Origin: Tritrichomonas musculus
Taxonomy: Eukaryota > Parabasalia > Tritrichomonadida > Tritrichomonadidae
DNA: 64,000 nt
Direction: 5' to 3'
NCBI GenBank assembly: GCA_039105265.1
Contig: JAPFFF010000009.1
Span: 372,001 to 436,000, forward strand
Shown: positions 19,148 to 32,300 of the stretch, in pieces
How positions within the stretch are numbered: position 1 is the stretch's first letter
Layout of the letters: each line of letters starts with the position of its first letter
Notes under the pieces: generated by a model
What the model saw: the letters and a program-made list of their open reading frames with translations, nothing else
Databases searched by the model: none
Told to the model about the DNA's origin: nothing
Position numbers and translations under genes: made by a program

Positions 19148-20491
19148 ATGGCACCAAAGACAAAACAGGCTCGTCACTGCCAGAGCATTTCAAAAAAACG
19201 TTTTCAGGAAAAGGAGGATCCAGTTGTTCAGCCAAACCCAAAGCTTGATAAGGGCTTAATGGCTATCTCAGGTTTGTTGACAGGAAAAGGTTTTTTTGGA
19301 ATGAAAAAGCAAGCAAACTTACTAAACACTCCAACGCCATCAAAAAGAACATATTATTTGGCACAGCAAAAAATGGGGGAGCAGATAGTTGAAATTGTCA
19401 AAGAAGACTACCAAAATTATGCAAGAAATATTCAAGATAATGCAAAATTGACCACCGATGGGCGGTGGAATCATCCACGAAATGGATCATCAGCAACTGT
19501 CACTTTTTTTGATAATGAGCAAAGCAAGATTGTTGCCTTTGAAACGATGTCAAAGACCAAGCGAATATTTGCATGGAATTATCAAGGCTCGTCTGGGAAC
19601 ATGGAATCATTTGGTGTACAAAAAGCCCTAAATACACTGGAAACTTCAATTTGAGGGAAAAAGGTAGAAATCACTCATGATCATGATAACAAAACCCATG
19701 GCGTTTTAAAGAAATTGAATAACAATGATGTAACAGAAAGCCTTGATCCCGGTCACGCCATCCAGGAAATTCGTAGAAAGGCTAATAAGCACTTTGAAAA
19801 CTATTCCAGAGACCTGAAGGATAAAGAGAATCCCAAGAGAAATACATACATAAAATGCTTTGAAATATTTGCTGCCTTAATAGAAAAGATAGTTGTCTGG
19901 TTTAAATTCTTAATATTCAACGTGAAATCAAAAGATGAAAAAGAAAGCATGTGGTTAAACATGTCAGAACACGTAATGGGAAACCATCAAAATTGTATTC
20001 ATCCTGACAATTTAAAAAGCCTGAAAAAGACAGGAAGACCGAAAAAAAATCAAGGTAAAAATCAATTCTGGACATGGGAAGAAGCAATTGACGATAAAAG
20101 CTTAAAAGCTCCTTTAGATGATTTTCTAAAGGAAAACACAAAGCTCGTAAGGAATACTGGCATTGTGCGGACACAGCACAACGAGTCTGCCAACGCAATG
20201 ATGACACAAGTTCTACCGAAGAACAAAGTGTTCAATACAAGCAACGAACCACGAAGTGCCGTTGCAGTTGGAAGAAAAAATAACCATAACTTTGATTCAG
20301 ACTTAATTCAAAAGTTATGTCCTAATAAACTGGCACCAGCTATTTTGGACGAGATTAAAAAAGATGAAAACAATGCTCATGATGAATCACTTGTTCGAAA
20401 CACTCGTTCTTTTAGAAAGAGAAAAAACGAAGCACGATCAAAAGTTCGTGAAAGCAATAAATCATCTTCTGGTGATTATAAGCCAAAATGA
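19148..20491 (+). pseudogene. Kolobok-like DDE transposase interrupted by one stop codon
   Basis: One frame of about 447 codons, starting MAPKTKQ at 19148, is cut by a single in-frame TGA at 19652-19654. Before it lies TTDGRWNHPRNGSS, with the first catalytic Asp in the DGxW context and a typical VTFFD/IVAFE strand pair. Just after it lies THDHDNKTHGVLKK (second Asp) followed by DPGHAIQEIRRKANK, and near the end TQHNESANAM (probable Glu) with RSAVAVGR. This is the layout of Kolobok-type transposases. GRPKK near the middle may contact DNA. An initiator-like TCATTA lies just before the ATG. As a plain DNA transposon this copy is recent, since only one lesion is seen. Terminal repeats were not identified. 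Confidence 0.7.
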
Positions 20492-23400
20492 AACCACATT
20501 AAAATGATTAAATAAACCAATTATTTCAATTTTTTTTGATCTATTTACGATCTAATATAATTATATTATTTATATCATTTTGACAAATTTTCTTTTTGCA
20601 TTATTTTTTGAATAAAATATCATATATAATAAAAATAACTGTCAAAAAAAAATATTTCATCTGTTTTTTTCTTCATGTAAAAAAAAATATATATTTGGAA
20701 ATCTAAATTTGTAAAATTTAATAAAATTGCTAAAACTATAACTAATAATGTTTTGAATTATTATTTGATTGTATTTCGAAGTTATCTTATGTAGAAATAG
20801 GAAATGCTGAATAATTATTTGAAAAGTTAGCAAGTTTCAGGAGAGAGAATGGTCTAGAACATTTCGCTTGCGCTGCAATAAATGAAAGTTTATTTAAAAT
20901 GCAGCTTTAATTAAAATTAAAAAAAATTGTAAATTATAGGAAGATCGTTTTAGTAAAGACATTAAATTTGAAGGAAATAATAAAAGAAAGCTATTAATAA
21001 GAATGAGAAGTATTGCAAACTTTGATTATGCGCACATTGATCTTGAAATTTGGATGAATAAAAAAAAAGTTGATTTATCAACGTCAAAATAAATATAGAC
21101 AATATCCTCATTGATTTGCTTAGATAGAATTCATTAATTGTTCAGAAACCAAAATCTTTCGAGGAGTTTTGAATTATATTTGTTTTGTAAAAAATTAGAT
21201 ATATTAATTGAATTTTTTTCTGAGAAAGTTCAGAATTTATAAAAAATCAATAATTTATAAATATCTTTAAATTTACTTAAAATATTAGATGTTCAACAAA
21301 TAATATTTATGGAAAAAAATTATGATATAATTATATTTTGGAATCAACAAAAAATATTACATATTCATTTAAAAAACGCCAAGTATTCTGCACCCTTAAA
21401 AAAGTTTACAAAATTTAAATACGTTAAAAAATTTTCAATATTGATAATCGATCTTTTATTTTTATTCATTATTGATATCAGAGATTAAATTTTTGATTTG
21501 ATATTGATATCAGAAAAAGGGATCAATTATCGATATCGAAAATCGAGACTTAACAAGCCTATTTTCCGATTGATTTAATTTTGTTGATAATTTTTCAGAT
21601 ATATATAACATTTTGGTGCAAAGAGAGGTATTCATGTAGAGAAATTGACGAAATATTGAAATATTGATCATATTTTCTTTATTTTTATTTTGAAACTAAG
21701 AATGAACTTTAATGGATAAGAATTTTATACTCCTATTTTTGAGATATTTCTATTTTTATTTTTCTGAATAAGAATCGTTTTATAATTGAGAGGCTATATA
21801 ATATATTTTATATAAAAATTGATGAAATATAAATATATATATAATTTTGTTTTATTAATTATTATAGGATATATATATTGATAACTTATTAATACTTTTA
21901 TGTTTAAAAAATATTTATTTTCTAGAGATACACTTGTTTATTTTATTTTTATTTTTTATAAATTTTTAACTTTTTCAGTTATTATATTTTTTATATTGAA
22001 ATAATTAACATTTTTTATCCTAGTAGTATTTTTATTAATATATTATTTTATTTTATATATATAATATATATTATATTTTATATACTATTTAAATTTTATA
22101 TTTAAGTTTTACATTATATATTAAATAGATAAAATTTCAAAAAAAAATGAAAAATTCAATTAAACGATGATTTTTGATTGAATTTCTAAAAAAATATGTT
22201 GCTTTGTATTGTGATTATTTTTTGGTTTTCAATATATTAAATATTAAAGTTATTTTTATAATATAGTAAATAATAATTTTACTTTATAAAAAATATTTTT
22301 AATAATATTTTTAAGAAAATGAAGAAATTTATATTTTTCAAGAATCACTTCACTATTAACTTCACTTCACCGAAAATAATCATCTCACGTCACTAAAAAA
22401 TAATAACGTACCAAAATACGATGAAAAATAATTCAAAATAATGCAAAATATAGAATTACATTTTTCTTTAAAATGAGAGTATAAAGTAACTTATTTACAT
22501 AATAAAATTTATTTAAATATTTATTATTATTATATTGTACAATTAGTATATAATTATTTCGTAAATCAATTGAGAAATAAGTCATTTTCTTAATTTTTTA
22601 ATGTAAATTTGCATTTAAATTTATATATGGCTAATAAATTGGATATATAACAGATAATATATTTTATAAATAAAATATAAAATATTATTATTGATTTATA
22701 ATTCATAAATAATTTATTTGACTCGAGATATAGATGAAACATTATTTTTTAAATGGTTTTTAAAATCTCAACATCCATTAAAACCAATAATGGCAAATGT
22801 CGTTATTGGATATATAGAAGTAAATAATCTTAATATTTTTTCATAAGATAAAATATTCATTCAATTAAAGTAAAAATAAAAAAATCAAATAACGAGTTTT
22901 CACTTCACATGAATACCTCTGTGCAAAGTGGTTAAAAATAGAAAATATTGATAATTTTATGGAATAAATGAACAATTTGGAGAGGTGTTTTCACCAATAT
23001 TAAAAACGTCATATTTTTTTTTGTGATCAATATTTTAAAATGAAATTTGGTATAATTTCATATTATCAGATTCTTAATAATATTGCACCACATATGAATT
23101 GTTTTAAGAATTTTGATAAAATAATTAAATTGAGTAATTTGAAATGACTTTTAGCACTTTTGATGTTTTTTATATCAATATAGCTTATACAAATATTCTA
23201 AAAGCATTTTTAAGTATGAATTTCATCCTATATTAAAAAAACACTCAGAAAAATGAGTTTGTTTTTAAATGATTCCCACAGACTTTTTTCCATTACAGAT
23301 TTTCTAGCAGTTTTTTATTTCTATTTTTAATATATTAATAAAAATAAAAACATTAAAATATTTTAAATATATCGAGTGAATTCAAGATATGATCATTTTA

Positions 23401-24813
23401 AGTTTTTATCATCGTTCATTCAATTAATTTGTAACATAATTTAAATTTTTTTTATTTATATAACATATTTTTATAAATTATAATGCTTTTTATGTACAAT
23501 AATAAATCTATAAATTATATATTATAAATTGTATATCTTATAAAACTTGTTTTTATTATGATTTTATTATTTTGTATACTTGAGAGCTTAATTCAAATTT
23601 TTCAATTCGATCAATTTCATTAAATTTATGCTTTTTTCTTAGCTTTTAAAAAAGATTGAATATAAAAATAATAAAAATAATAAATATATGCATTTACTGT
23701 ATATGAATAAAACAATAAAAAAGATAAAAATAATATTTTTAAGAAATTTACAACATCTAATTGAAATTTGATAAACTAAACAAAAATAAATCATATTTAT
23801 CTTATAAAAACTTTTATTTTTTGCAGATAAGTGTTATAATTAATCATAATCAGAAAAAAGCTTTTAATAATAGGTTTTATTGAATTAAAAAAGCTTACTT
23901 TTGAAATTAAATATAAACTTACAAATATAAATAATCTTCATAATTTATAATTACAATAAAAAAGTCATATTTTATTATTACTTTTAAGAATAAATGTAAT
24001 AATAACTTTTCAATATTCTTCAGAATTTTAAAAAAAATTCAATCATATTTATTCAATTTTGATAAAATTTTAATCATTTATATCTTAAAATTTTGCGATA
24101 GTTTTTAGTTATAAATTTATAAATAATCTAATTTATTAAAAATATATATAATATTAAATTATTATGCAAATTACATGAGAAAATTATTGGTGAATACACC
24201 TCTCAATTTGGAAACAGAAATCGTGATATTTAAAGAGAATTTCCCAAATATTTATTTTCTCCTAATTTTGGAAAAATGCGTTTTTCGAGATGTATCTTTT
24301 GTGTATTTTGAGGTTTATTGCATAATATTTACTGATTATCCAGAAATAATTTACACAATTTTTTTCAATTTATAAATATATTTCACTTTGTTAAATATAA
24401 GAAATATAATCATATATAAGATGAAATTTTATATTTTAATATTTATTACTTGTTAATTGTTCTCGGTAGCCATCCCTGTATTATGCATATAGTATAATGA
24501 TATTGAAAGAATAAAATTGGCGGTTCTACTCAAGATCTATTACCTTAATGAAAAAGAGTAACTTCTGAAATAACTTAAAAAGACTTTCAATTTTAGACAT
24601 TGAGAAATTATTTTCATTATTTTAATAGTTCTTCTATACTTACCTAATATTTATTGATTAATTGCTATTTTTAATGCTATTATCTTAATATAATATAAAA
24701 CAAAACCCCAAAAAAATAAGACCTGAACTTATCCAGCCATCATATTGTTTTAAAATATTTTGGATAATAATTAATTTAAGTATATTATTATTTGCATTTG
24801 TAATTATAATTGT
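20492..24813. other. 4.3-kb extremely AT-rich region without genes
   Basis: Mostly A and T with long stretches made only of A/T words (for example about 21830-22110 and 22230-22320). No ORF of coding character is present, and the few short ORFs have random composition. At about 21440-21560 there is a patch rich in GATATC and ATCGAT words that recurs in type at 41400-41560. No RNA gene is recognised. Its base composition differs from both the genes and the satellite that follows. Confidence 0.55.
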
Positions 24814-24956
24814 AAACTATTTTATTTCTTTTTGATTAAGATATTTTTTTAAAAAAATTTTTTTCAGTTATTTTTTTCATAAAGCTCATAGAATTTAATT
24901 TTTTTATTTTTTTTTTTTTTTTTTAATTAATTTATCAAAAAGAAATAAAATAGTTT
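24814..24956. repeat. Perfect 23-bp inverted repeat around an A/T loop
   Basis: The arms at 24814-24836 and 24934-24956 are exact reverse complements (core TTTATTTCTTTTTGAT). The 97-base loop consists almost only of T- and A-runs. A small MITE or a foldback remnant is possible. It stands directly before the minisatellite. Confidence 0.75.
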
Positions 24957-24963
24957 AATCTCA

Positions 24964-25016
24964 TAGCCAGATAAATCCCACAACCAGATAATCCTACCGC
25001 CAGATAATATTATCTT
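24964..25016 (+). repeat. Degenerate 16-18-bp repeat before the minisatellite
   Basis: CCAGATAA occurs three times at about 17-base spacing (24966-25007) and looks like a worn tandem repeat unrelated in unit length to the next array. Confidence 0.5.
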
Positions 25017-25025
25017 AAATATTGG

Positions 25026-25393
25026 CAAACATTGATGCTAGCAACAGATAAATATTGATGCTAGCAACAGATAAATATTGATGCTAACAACAGACAAACA
25101 TAGATGCTAACAACAGATAAACATCGATGCTGACAACATACAAACATCGATGCTGACAACAGACAAACATCTATGCTAAAAACAGATAAACATCGATGCT
25201 GACAACAGAAAAACATCTATGCTAACAACAGACAAACATCTATGCTAACAACAGAAAAACATCGATGCTAACAACAGACAAACATCGATGCTAACAACAT
25301 AAAAACATCGATGCTAACAACAGATAAACATAGATGCTAACAACAGATAAACATCTATGCTAACGACAGACAAATATTGATGTTAATAACTGA
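25026..25393 (+). repeat. 23-bp minisatellite, 16 copies
   Basis: Sixteen units of 23 bases with the core GATGCTAACAACAGA(T/C)AAA. The units vary at set positions: ATC, ATA or ATT before GATGC or TATGC; GCTAAC, GCTGAC or GCTAGC after. The outermost units are the most diverged (TTGATGCTAGC at the left, TTGATGTTAAT at the right), as expected when unequal exchange works mainly inside an array. There are no unique spacers, so it is not a CRISPR array. 23 is not a multiple of three and no ORF passes through. Confidence 0.9.
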
Positions 25394-26395
25394 TTCGCGT
25401 TTTTGCTAATTACAAACTTTTGTTAGTTTTTTTACAGAAAGCATTAATAAAGTTTTTTATGCTATGCTAATTTTAGAATAAAAGTTTGACTAAATTATTG
25501 TTTATTTGAATGCCTTTTATATAGATATTGTCTTTTTTCTAAAAGAAAAAAACTGTGTACTAGACACTTTTTGAACGCAGTTCAAAAAGTGGCGTTCCTT
25601 GTAATAGAAAAAATAAAAAAGTGAAATTTGTATATTTCTTAGAAAAACCTGAAATCTTGATGGGCAACAATGATTTTTAGAGGATTAATAATATATTTCA
25701 TTGTATGTGTTACCAAATAATGTAATTCTGAAATCATATCAATTATGCATGAGTGATTTATGAATGATTTTGAATGAAAAAAAGAAAAATGAAATTTTTC
25801 CAAGATTGATTCTTTTTCAACCATATTATTATATTTAATATAATATATGCATCATATAGATGATTAATACTGTATCTAATTTGAAATAAAATAAACTCAT
25901 TTTTCAAAATTAGTAATTTTGTATGAATGATTTTTGTCATATTTTGAAAACACTTTTTCTTTTTATATAATTATTATTTCAATAAATTTTTTTCTAAAAT
26001 ATAATATATACATTATATTCCAAAATAATAACTATGTTAGAGCAAATTAAAACAACCTTTTTTTTATGGTAAAAGCATGAAATGTGATATGAAATGAGTT
26101 TTTTGAGTAGTGAAATGAAAATGAAACCATTTTTTCTAATTATCTATTTTATTTCAATAAATAATAATGATACATTTTAATTATAGATGAAAAGTAAATT
26201 ATAATTTTTTTCAAATAATAAAAAAATATTCAGAAATTAAAAATTCGATATCATATTTATGATCAAATTTAGTTTGATAAAAGTGAATGAAAATCGGGGA
26301 ATAGAATGTATCCAATATGATATTAATTGTTCTACAATTGTTTTTTTAAAAGTCCAATTTGAATATATAGAAAAGATGTGAAAACATAATTATGT
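25394..26395. other. AT-rich spacer between the two tandem arrays
   Basis: No gene recognised; two short ORFs (25639-25940 on the minus strand) have random composition. The notable item is the palindrome at 25565-25591, listed separately. Confidence 0.45.
25565..25591. repeat. Perfect 12-bp palindrome sharing the MITE terminus motif
   Basis: CACTTTTTGAAC and its exact complement are separated by GCA. The right half continues into GTGGCGT. The same words form the inner part of the terminal repeats of the element at 45252-45632 (CGCCACTTTTTGAA), so this may be two element ends lying head to head. Confidence 0.6.
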
Positions 26396-29300
26396 CTCTT
26401 GTTTACGTTGACAAACTCGGTTTTTGCTTTCCTTTGATATTCGCCTGATTAACCTGATATCAAATATAAGGAAAAAAGTGTGTCGTTTTTTGGCTGTTTT
26501 ACTGTGGGTTTTTGCTCTTGTTTACGTTGACAAACTCGGTTTTTGCTCTCCTTTGATATTCGCCTGATTAACCTGATATCAAATATAAGGAAAAAAGTGT
26601 GTCGTTTTTTGGCTGTTTTACTGTGGGTTTTTGCTCTTGTTTACGTTGACAAACTCGGTTTTTGCTTTCCTTTGATATTCGCCTGATTAACCTGATATCA
26701 AATATAAGGAAAAAAGTGTGTCGTTTTTTGGCTGTTTTACTGTGGGTTTTTGCTCTTGTTTACGTTGACAAACTCGGTTTTTGCTCTCCTTTGATATTCG
26801 CCTGATTAACCTGATATCAAATATAAGGAAAAAAGTGTGTCGTTTTTTGGCTGTTTTACTGTGGGTTTTTGCTCTTGTTTACGTTGACAAACTCGGTTTT
26901 TGCTCTCCTTTGATATTCGCCTGATTAACCTGATATCAAATATAAGGAAAAAAGTGTGTCGTTTTTTGGCTGTTTTACTGTGGGTTTTTGCTCTTGTTTA
27001 CGTTGACAAACTCGGTTTTTGCTTTCCTTTGATATTCGCCTGATTAACCTGATATCAAATATAAGGAAAAAAGTGTGTCGTTTTTTGGCTGTTTTACTGT
27101 GGGTTTTTGCTCTTGTTTACGTTGACAAACTCGGTTTTTGCTCTCCTTTGATATTCGCCTGATTAACCTGATATCAAATATAAGGAAAAAAGTGTGTCGT
27201 TTTTTGGCTGTTTTACTGTGGGTTTTTGCTCTTGTTTACGTTGACAAACTCGGTTTTTGCTCTCCTTTGATATTCGCCTGATTAACCTGATATCAAATAT
27301 AAGGAAAAAAGTGTGTCGTTTTTTGGCTGTTTTACTGTGGGTTTTTGCTCTTGTTTACGTTGACAAACTCGGTTTTTGCTTTCCTTTGATATTCGCCTGA
27401 TTAACCTGATATCAAATATAAGGAAAAAAGTGTGTCGTTTTTTGGCTGTTTTACTGTGGGTTTTTGCTCTTGTTTACGTTGACAAACTCGGTTTTTGCTC
27501 TCCTTTGATATTCGCCTGATTAACCTGATATCAAATATAAGGAAAAAAGTGTGTCGTTTTTTGGCTGTTTTACTGTGGGTTTTTGCTCTTGTTTACGTTG
27601 ACAAACTCGGTTTTTGCTCTCCTTTGATATTCGCCTGATTAACCTGATATCAAATATAAGGAAAAAAGTGTGTCGTTTTTTGGCTGTTTTACTGTGGGTT
27701 TTTGCTCTTGTTTACGTTGACAAACTCGGTTTTTGCTCTCCTTTGATATTCGCCTGATTAACCTGATATCAAATATAAGGAAAAAAGTGTGTCGTTTTTT
27801 GGCTGTTTTACTGTGGGTTTTTGCTCTTGTTTACGTTGACAAACTCGGTTTTTGCTCTCCTTTGATATTCGCCTGATTAACCTGATATCAAATATAAGGA
27901 AAAAAGTGTGTCGTTTTTTGGCTGTTTTACTGTGGGTTTTTTGCTCTTGTTTACGTTGACAAACTCGGTTTTTGCTTTCCTTTGATATTCGCCTGATTAA
28001 CCTGATATCAAATATAAGGAAAAAAGTGTGTCGTTTTTTGGCTGTTTTACTGTGGGTTTTTGCTCTTGTTTACGTTGACAAACTCGGTTTTTGCTTTCCT
28101 TTGATATTCGCCTGATTAACCTGATATCAAATATAAGGAAAAAAGTGTGTCGTTTTTTGGCTGTTTTACTGTGGGTTTTTGCTCTTGTTTACGTTGACAA
28201 ACTCGGTTTTTGCTCTCCTTTGATATTCGCCTGATTAACCTGATATCAAATATAAGGAAAAAAGTGTGTCGTTTTTTGGCTGTTTTACTGTGGGTTTTTG
28301 CTCTTGTTTACGTTGACAAACTCGGTTTTTGCTCTCCTTTGATATTCGCCTGATTAACCTGATATCAAATATAAGGAAAAAAGTGTGTCGTTTTTTGGCT
28401 GTTTTACTGTGGGTTTTTGCTCTTGTTTACGTTGACAAACTCGGTTTTTGCTTTCCTTTGATATTCGCCTGATTAACCTGATATCAAATATAAGGAAAAA
28501 AGTGTGTCGTTTTTTGGCTGTTTTACTGTGGGTTTTTGCTCTTGTTTACGTTGACAAACTCGGTTTTTGCTCTCCTTTGATATTCGCCTGATTAACCTGA
28601 TATCAAATATAAGGAAAAAAGTGTGTCGTTTTTTGGCTGTTTTACTGTGGGTTTTTGCTCTTGTTTACGTTGACAAACTCGGTTTTTGCTCTCCTTTGAT
28701 ATTCGCCTGATTAACCTGATATCAAATATAAGGAAAAAAGTGTGTCGTTTTTTGGCTGTTTTACTGTGGGTTTTTTGCTCTTGTTTACGTTGACAAACTC
28801 GGTTTTTGCTTTCCTTTGATATTCGCCTGATTAACCTGATATCAAATATAAGGAAAAAAGTGTGTCGTTTTTTGGCTGTTTTACTGTGGGTTTTTGCTCT
28901 TGTTTACGTTGACAAACTCGGTTTTTGCTCTCCTTTGATATTCGCCTGATTAACCTGATATCAAATATAAGGAAAAAAGTGTGTCGTTTTTTGGCTGTTT
29001 TACTGTGGGTTTTTGCTCTTGTTTACGTTGACAAACTCGGTTTTTGCTCTCCTTTGATATTCGCCTGATTAACCTGATATCAAATATAAGGAAAAAAGTG
29101 TGTCGTTTTTTGGCTGTTTTACTGTGGGTTTTTGCTCTTGTTTACGTTGACAAACTCGGTTTTTGCTTTCCTTTGATATTCGCCTGATTAACCTGATATC
29201 AAATATAAGGAAAAAAGTGTGTCGTTTTTTGGCTGTTTTACTGTGGGTTTTTGCTCTTGTTTACGTTGACAAACTCGGTTTTTGCTCTCCTTTGATATTC

Positions 29301-32300
29301 GCCTGATTAACCTGATATCAAATATAAGGAAAAAAGTGTGTCGTTTTTTGGCTGTTTTACTGTGGGTTTTTGCTCTTGTTTACGTTGACAAACTCGGTTT
29401 TTGCTCTCCTTTGATATTCGCCTGATTAACCTGATATCAAATATAAGGAAAAAAGTGTGTCGTTTTTTGGCTGTTTTACTGTGGGTTTTTTGCTCTTGTT
29501 TACGTTGACAAACTCGGTTTTTGCTTTCCTTTGATATTCGCCTGATTAACCTGATATCAAATATAAGGAAAAAAGTGTGTCGTTTTTTGGCTGTTTTACT
29601 GTGGGTTTTTGCTCTTGTTTACGTTGACAAACTCGGTTTTTGCTCTCCTTTGATATTCGCCTGATTAACCTGATATCAAATATAAGGAAAAAAGTGTGTC
29701 GTTTTTTGGCTGTTTTACTGTGGGTTTTTGCTCTTGTTTACGTTGACAAACTCGGTTTTTGCTTTCCTTTGATATTCGCCTGATTAACCTGATATCAAAT
29801 ATAAGGAAAAAAGTGTGTCGTTTTTTGGCTGTTTTACTGTGGGTTTTTGCTCTTGTTTACGTTGACAAACTCGGTTTTTGCTCTCCTTTGATATTCGCCT
29901 GATTAACCTGATATCAAATATAAGGAAAAAAGTGTGTCGTTTTTTGGCTGTTTTACTGTGGGTTTTTGCTCTTGTTTACGTTGACAAACTCGGTTTTTGC
30001 TTTCCTTTGATATTCGCCTGATTAACCTGATATCAAATATAAGGAAAAAAGTGTGTCGTTTTTTGGCTGTTTTACTGTGGGTTTTTGCTCTTGTTTACGT
30101 TGACAAACTCGGTTTTTGCTCTCCTTTGATATTCGCCTGATTAACCTGATATCAAATATAAGGAAAAAAGTGTGTCGTTTTTTGGCTGTTTTACTGTGGG
30201 TTTTTGCTCTTGTTTACGTTGACAAACTCGGTTTTTGCTTTCCTTTGATATTCGCCTGATTAACCTGATATCAAATATAAGGAAAAAAGTGTGTCGTTTT
30301 TTGGCTGTTTTACTGTGGGTTTTTGCTCTTGTTTACGTTGACAAACTCGGTTTTTGCTTTCCTTTGATATTCGCCTGATTAACCTGATATCAAATATAAG
30401 GAAAAAAGTGTGTCGTTTTTTGGCTGTTTTACTGTGGGTTTTTGCTCTTGTTTACGTTGACAAACTCGGTTTTTGCTCTCCTTTGATATTCGCCTGATTA
30501 ACCTGATATCAAATATAAGGAAAAAAGTGTGTCGTTTTTTGGCTGTTTTACTGTGGGTTTTTGCTCTTGTTTACGTTGACAAACTCGGTTTTTGCTCTCC
30601 TTTGATATTCGCCTGATTAACCTGATATCAAATATAAGGAAAAAAGTGTGTCGTTTTTTGGCTGTTTTACTGTGGGTTTTTGCTCTTGTTTACGTTGACA
30701 AACTCGGTTTTTGCTTTCCTTTGATATTCGCCTGATTAACCTGATATCAAATATAAGGAAAAAAGTGTGTCGTTTTTTGGCTGTTTTACTGTGGGTTTTT
30801 GCTCTTGTTTACGTTGACAAACTCGGTTTTTGCTCTCCTTTGATATTCGCCTGATTAACCTGATATCAAATATAAGGAAAAAAGTGTGTCGTTTTTTGGC
30901 TGTTTTACTGTGGGTTTTTGCTCTTGTTTACGTTGACAAACTCGGTTTTTGCTTTCCTTTGATATTCGCCTGATTAACCTGATATCAAATATAAGGAAAA
31001 AAGTGTGTCGTTTTTTGGCTGTTTTACTGTGGGTTTTTGCTCTTGTTTACGTTGACAAACTCGGTTTTTGCTTTCCTTTGATATTCGCCTGATTAACCTG
31101 ATATCAAATATAAGGAAAAAAGTGTGTCGTTTTTTGGCTGTTTTACTGTGGGTTTTTGCTCTTGTTTACGTTGACAAACTCGGTTTTTGCTCTCCTTTGA
31201 TATTCGCCTGATTAACCTGATATCAAATATAAGGAAAAAAGTGTGTCGTTTTTTGGCTGTTTTACTGTGGGTTTTTGCTCTTGTTTACGTTGACAAACTC
31301 GGTTTTTGCTCTCCTTTGATATTCGCCTGATTAACCTGATATCAAATATAAGGAAAAAAGTGTGTCGTTTTTTGGCTGTTTTACTGTGGGTTTTTGCTCT
31401 TGTTTACGTTGACAAACTCGGTTTTTGCTCTCCTTTGATATTCGCCTGATTAACCTGATATCAAATATAAGGAAAAAAGTGTGTCGTTTTTTGGCTGTTT
31501 TACTGTGGGTTTTTGCTCTTGTTTACGTTGACAAACTCGGTTTTTGCTCTCCTTTGATATTCGCCTGATTAACCTGATATCAAATATAAGGAAAAAAGTG
31601 TGTCGTTTTTTGGCTGTTTTACTGTGGGTTTTTGCTCTTGTTTACGTTGACAAACTCGGTTTTTGCTCTCCTTTGATATTCGCCTGATTAACCTGATATC
31701 AAATATAAGGAAAAAAGTGTGTCGTTTTTTGGCTGTTTTACTGTGGGTTTTTTGCTCTTGTTTACGTTGACAAACTCGGTTTTTGCTTTCCTTTGATATT
31801 CGCCTGATTAACCTGATATCAAATATAAGGAAAAAAGTGTGTCGTTTTTTGGCTGTTTTACTGTGGGTTTTTGCTCTTGTTTACGTTGACAAACTCGGTT
31901 TTTGCTCTCCTTTGATATTCGCCTGATTAACCTGATATCAAATATAAGGAAAAAAGTGTGTCGTTTTTTGGCTGTTTTACTGTGGGTTTTTGCTCTTGTT
32001 TACGTTGACAAACTCGGTTTTTGCTCTCCTTTGATATTCGCCTGATTAACCTGATATCAAATATAAGGAAAAAAGTGTGTCGTTTTTTGGCTGTTTTACT
32101 GTGGGTTTTTGCTCTTGTTTACGTTGACAAACTCGGTTTTTGCTTTCCTTTGATATTCGCCTGATTAACCTGATATCAAATATAAGGAAAAAAGTGTGTC
32201 GTTTTTTGGCTGTTTTACTGTGGGTTTTTGCTCTTGTTTACGTTGACAAACTCGGTTTTTGCTCTCCTTTGATATTCGCCTGATTAACCTGATATCAAAT

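Noticed and set aside
24175-24375. 66-residue ORF in the AT desert
   Set aside because: Random composition, no initiator, no similarity to any domain I know.
25639-25940. Two overlapping short ORFs on the minus strand
   Set aside because: Overlapping frames in AT-rich spacer with no coding character.
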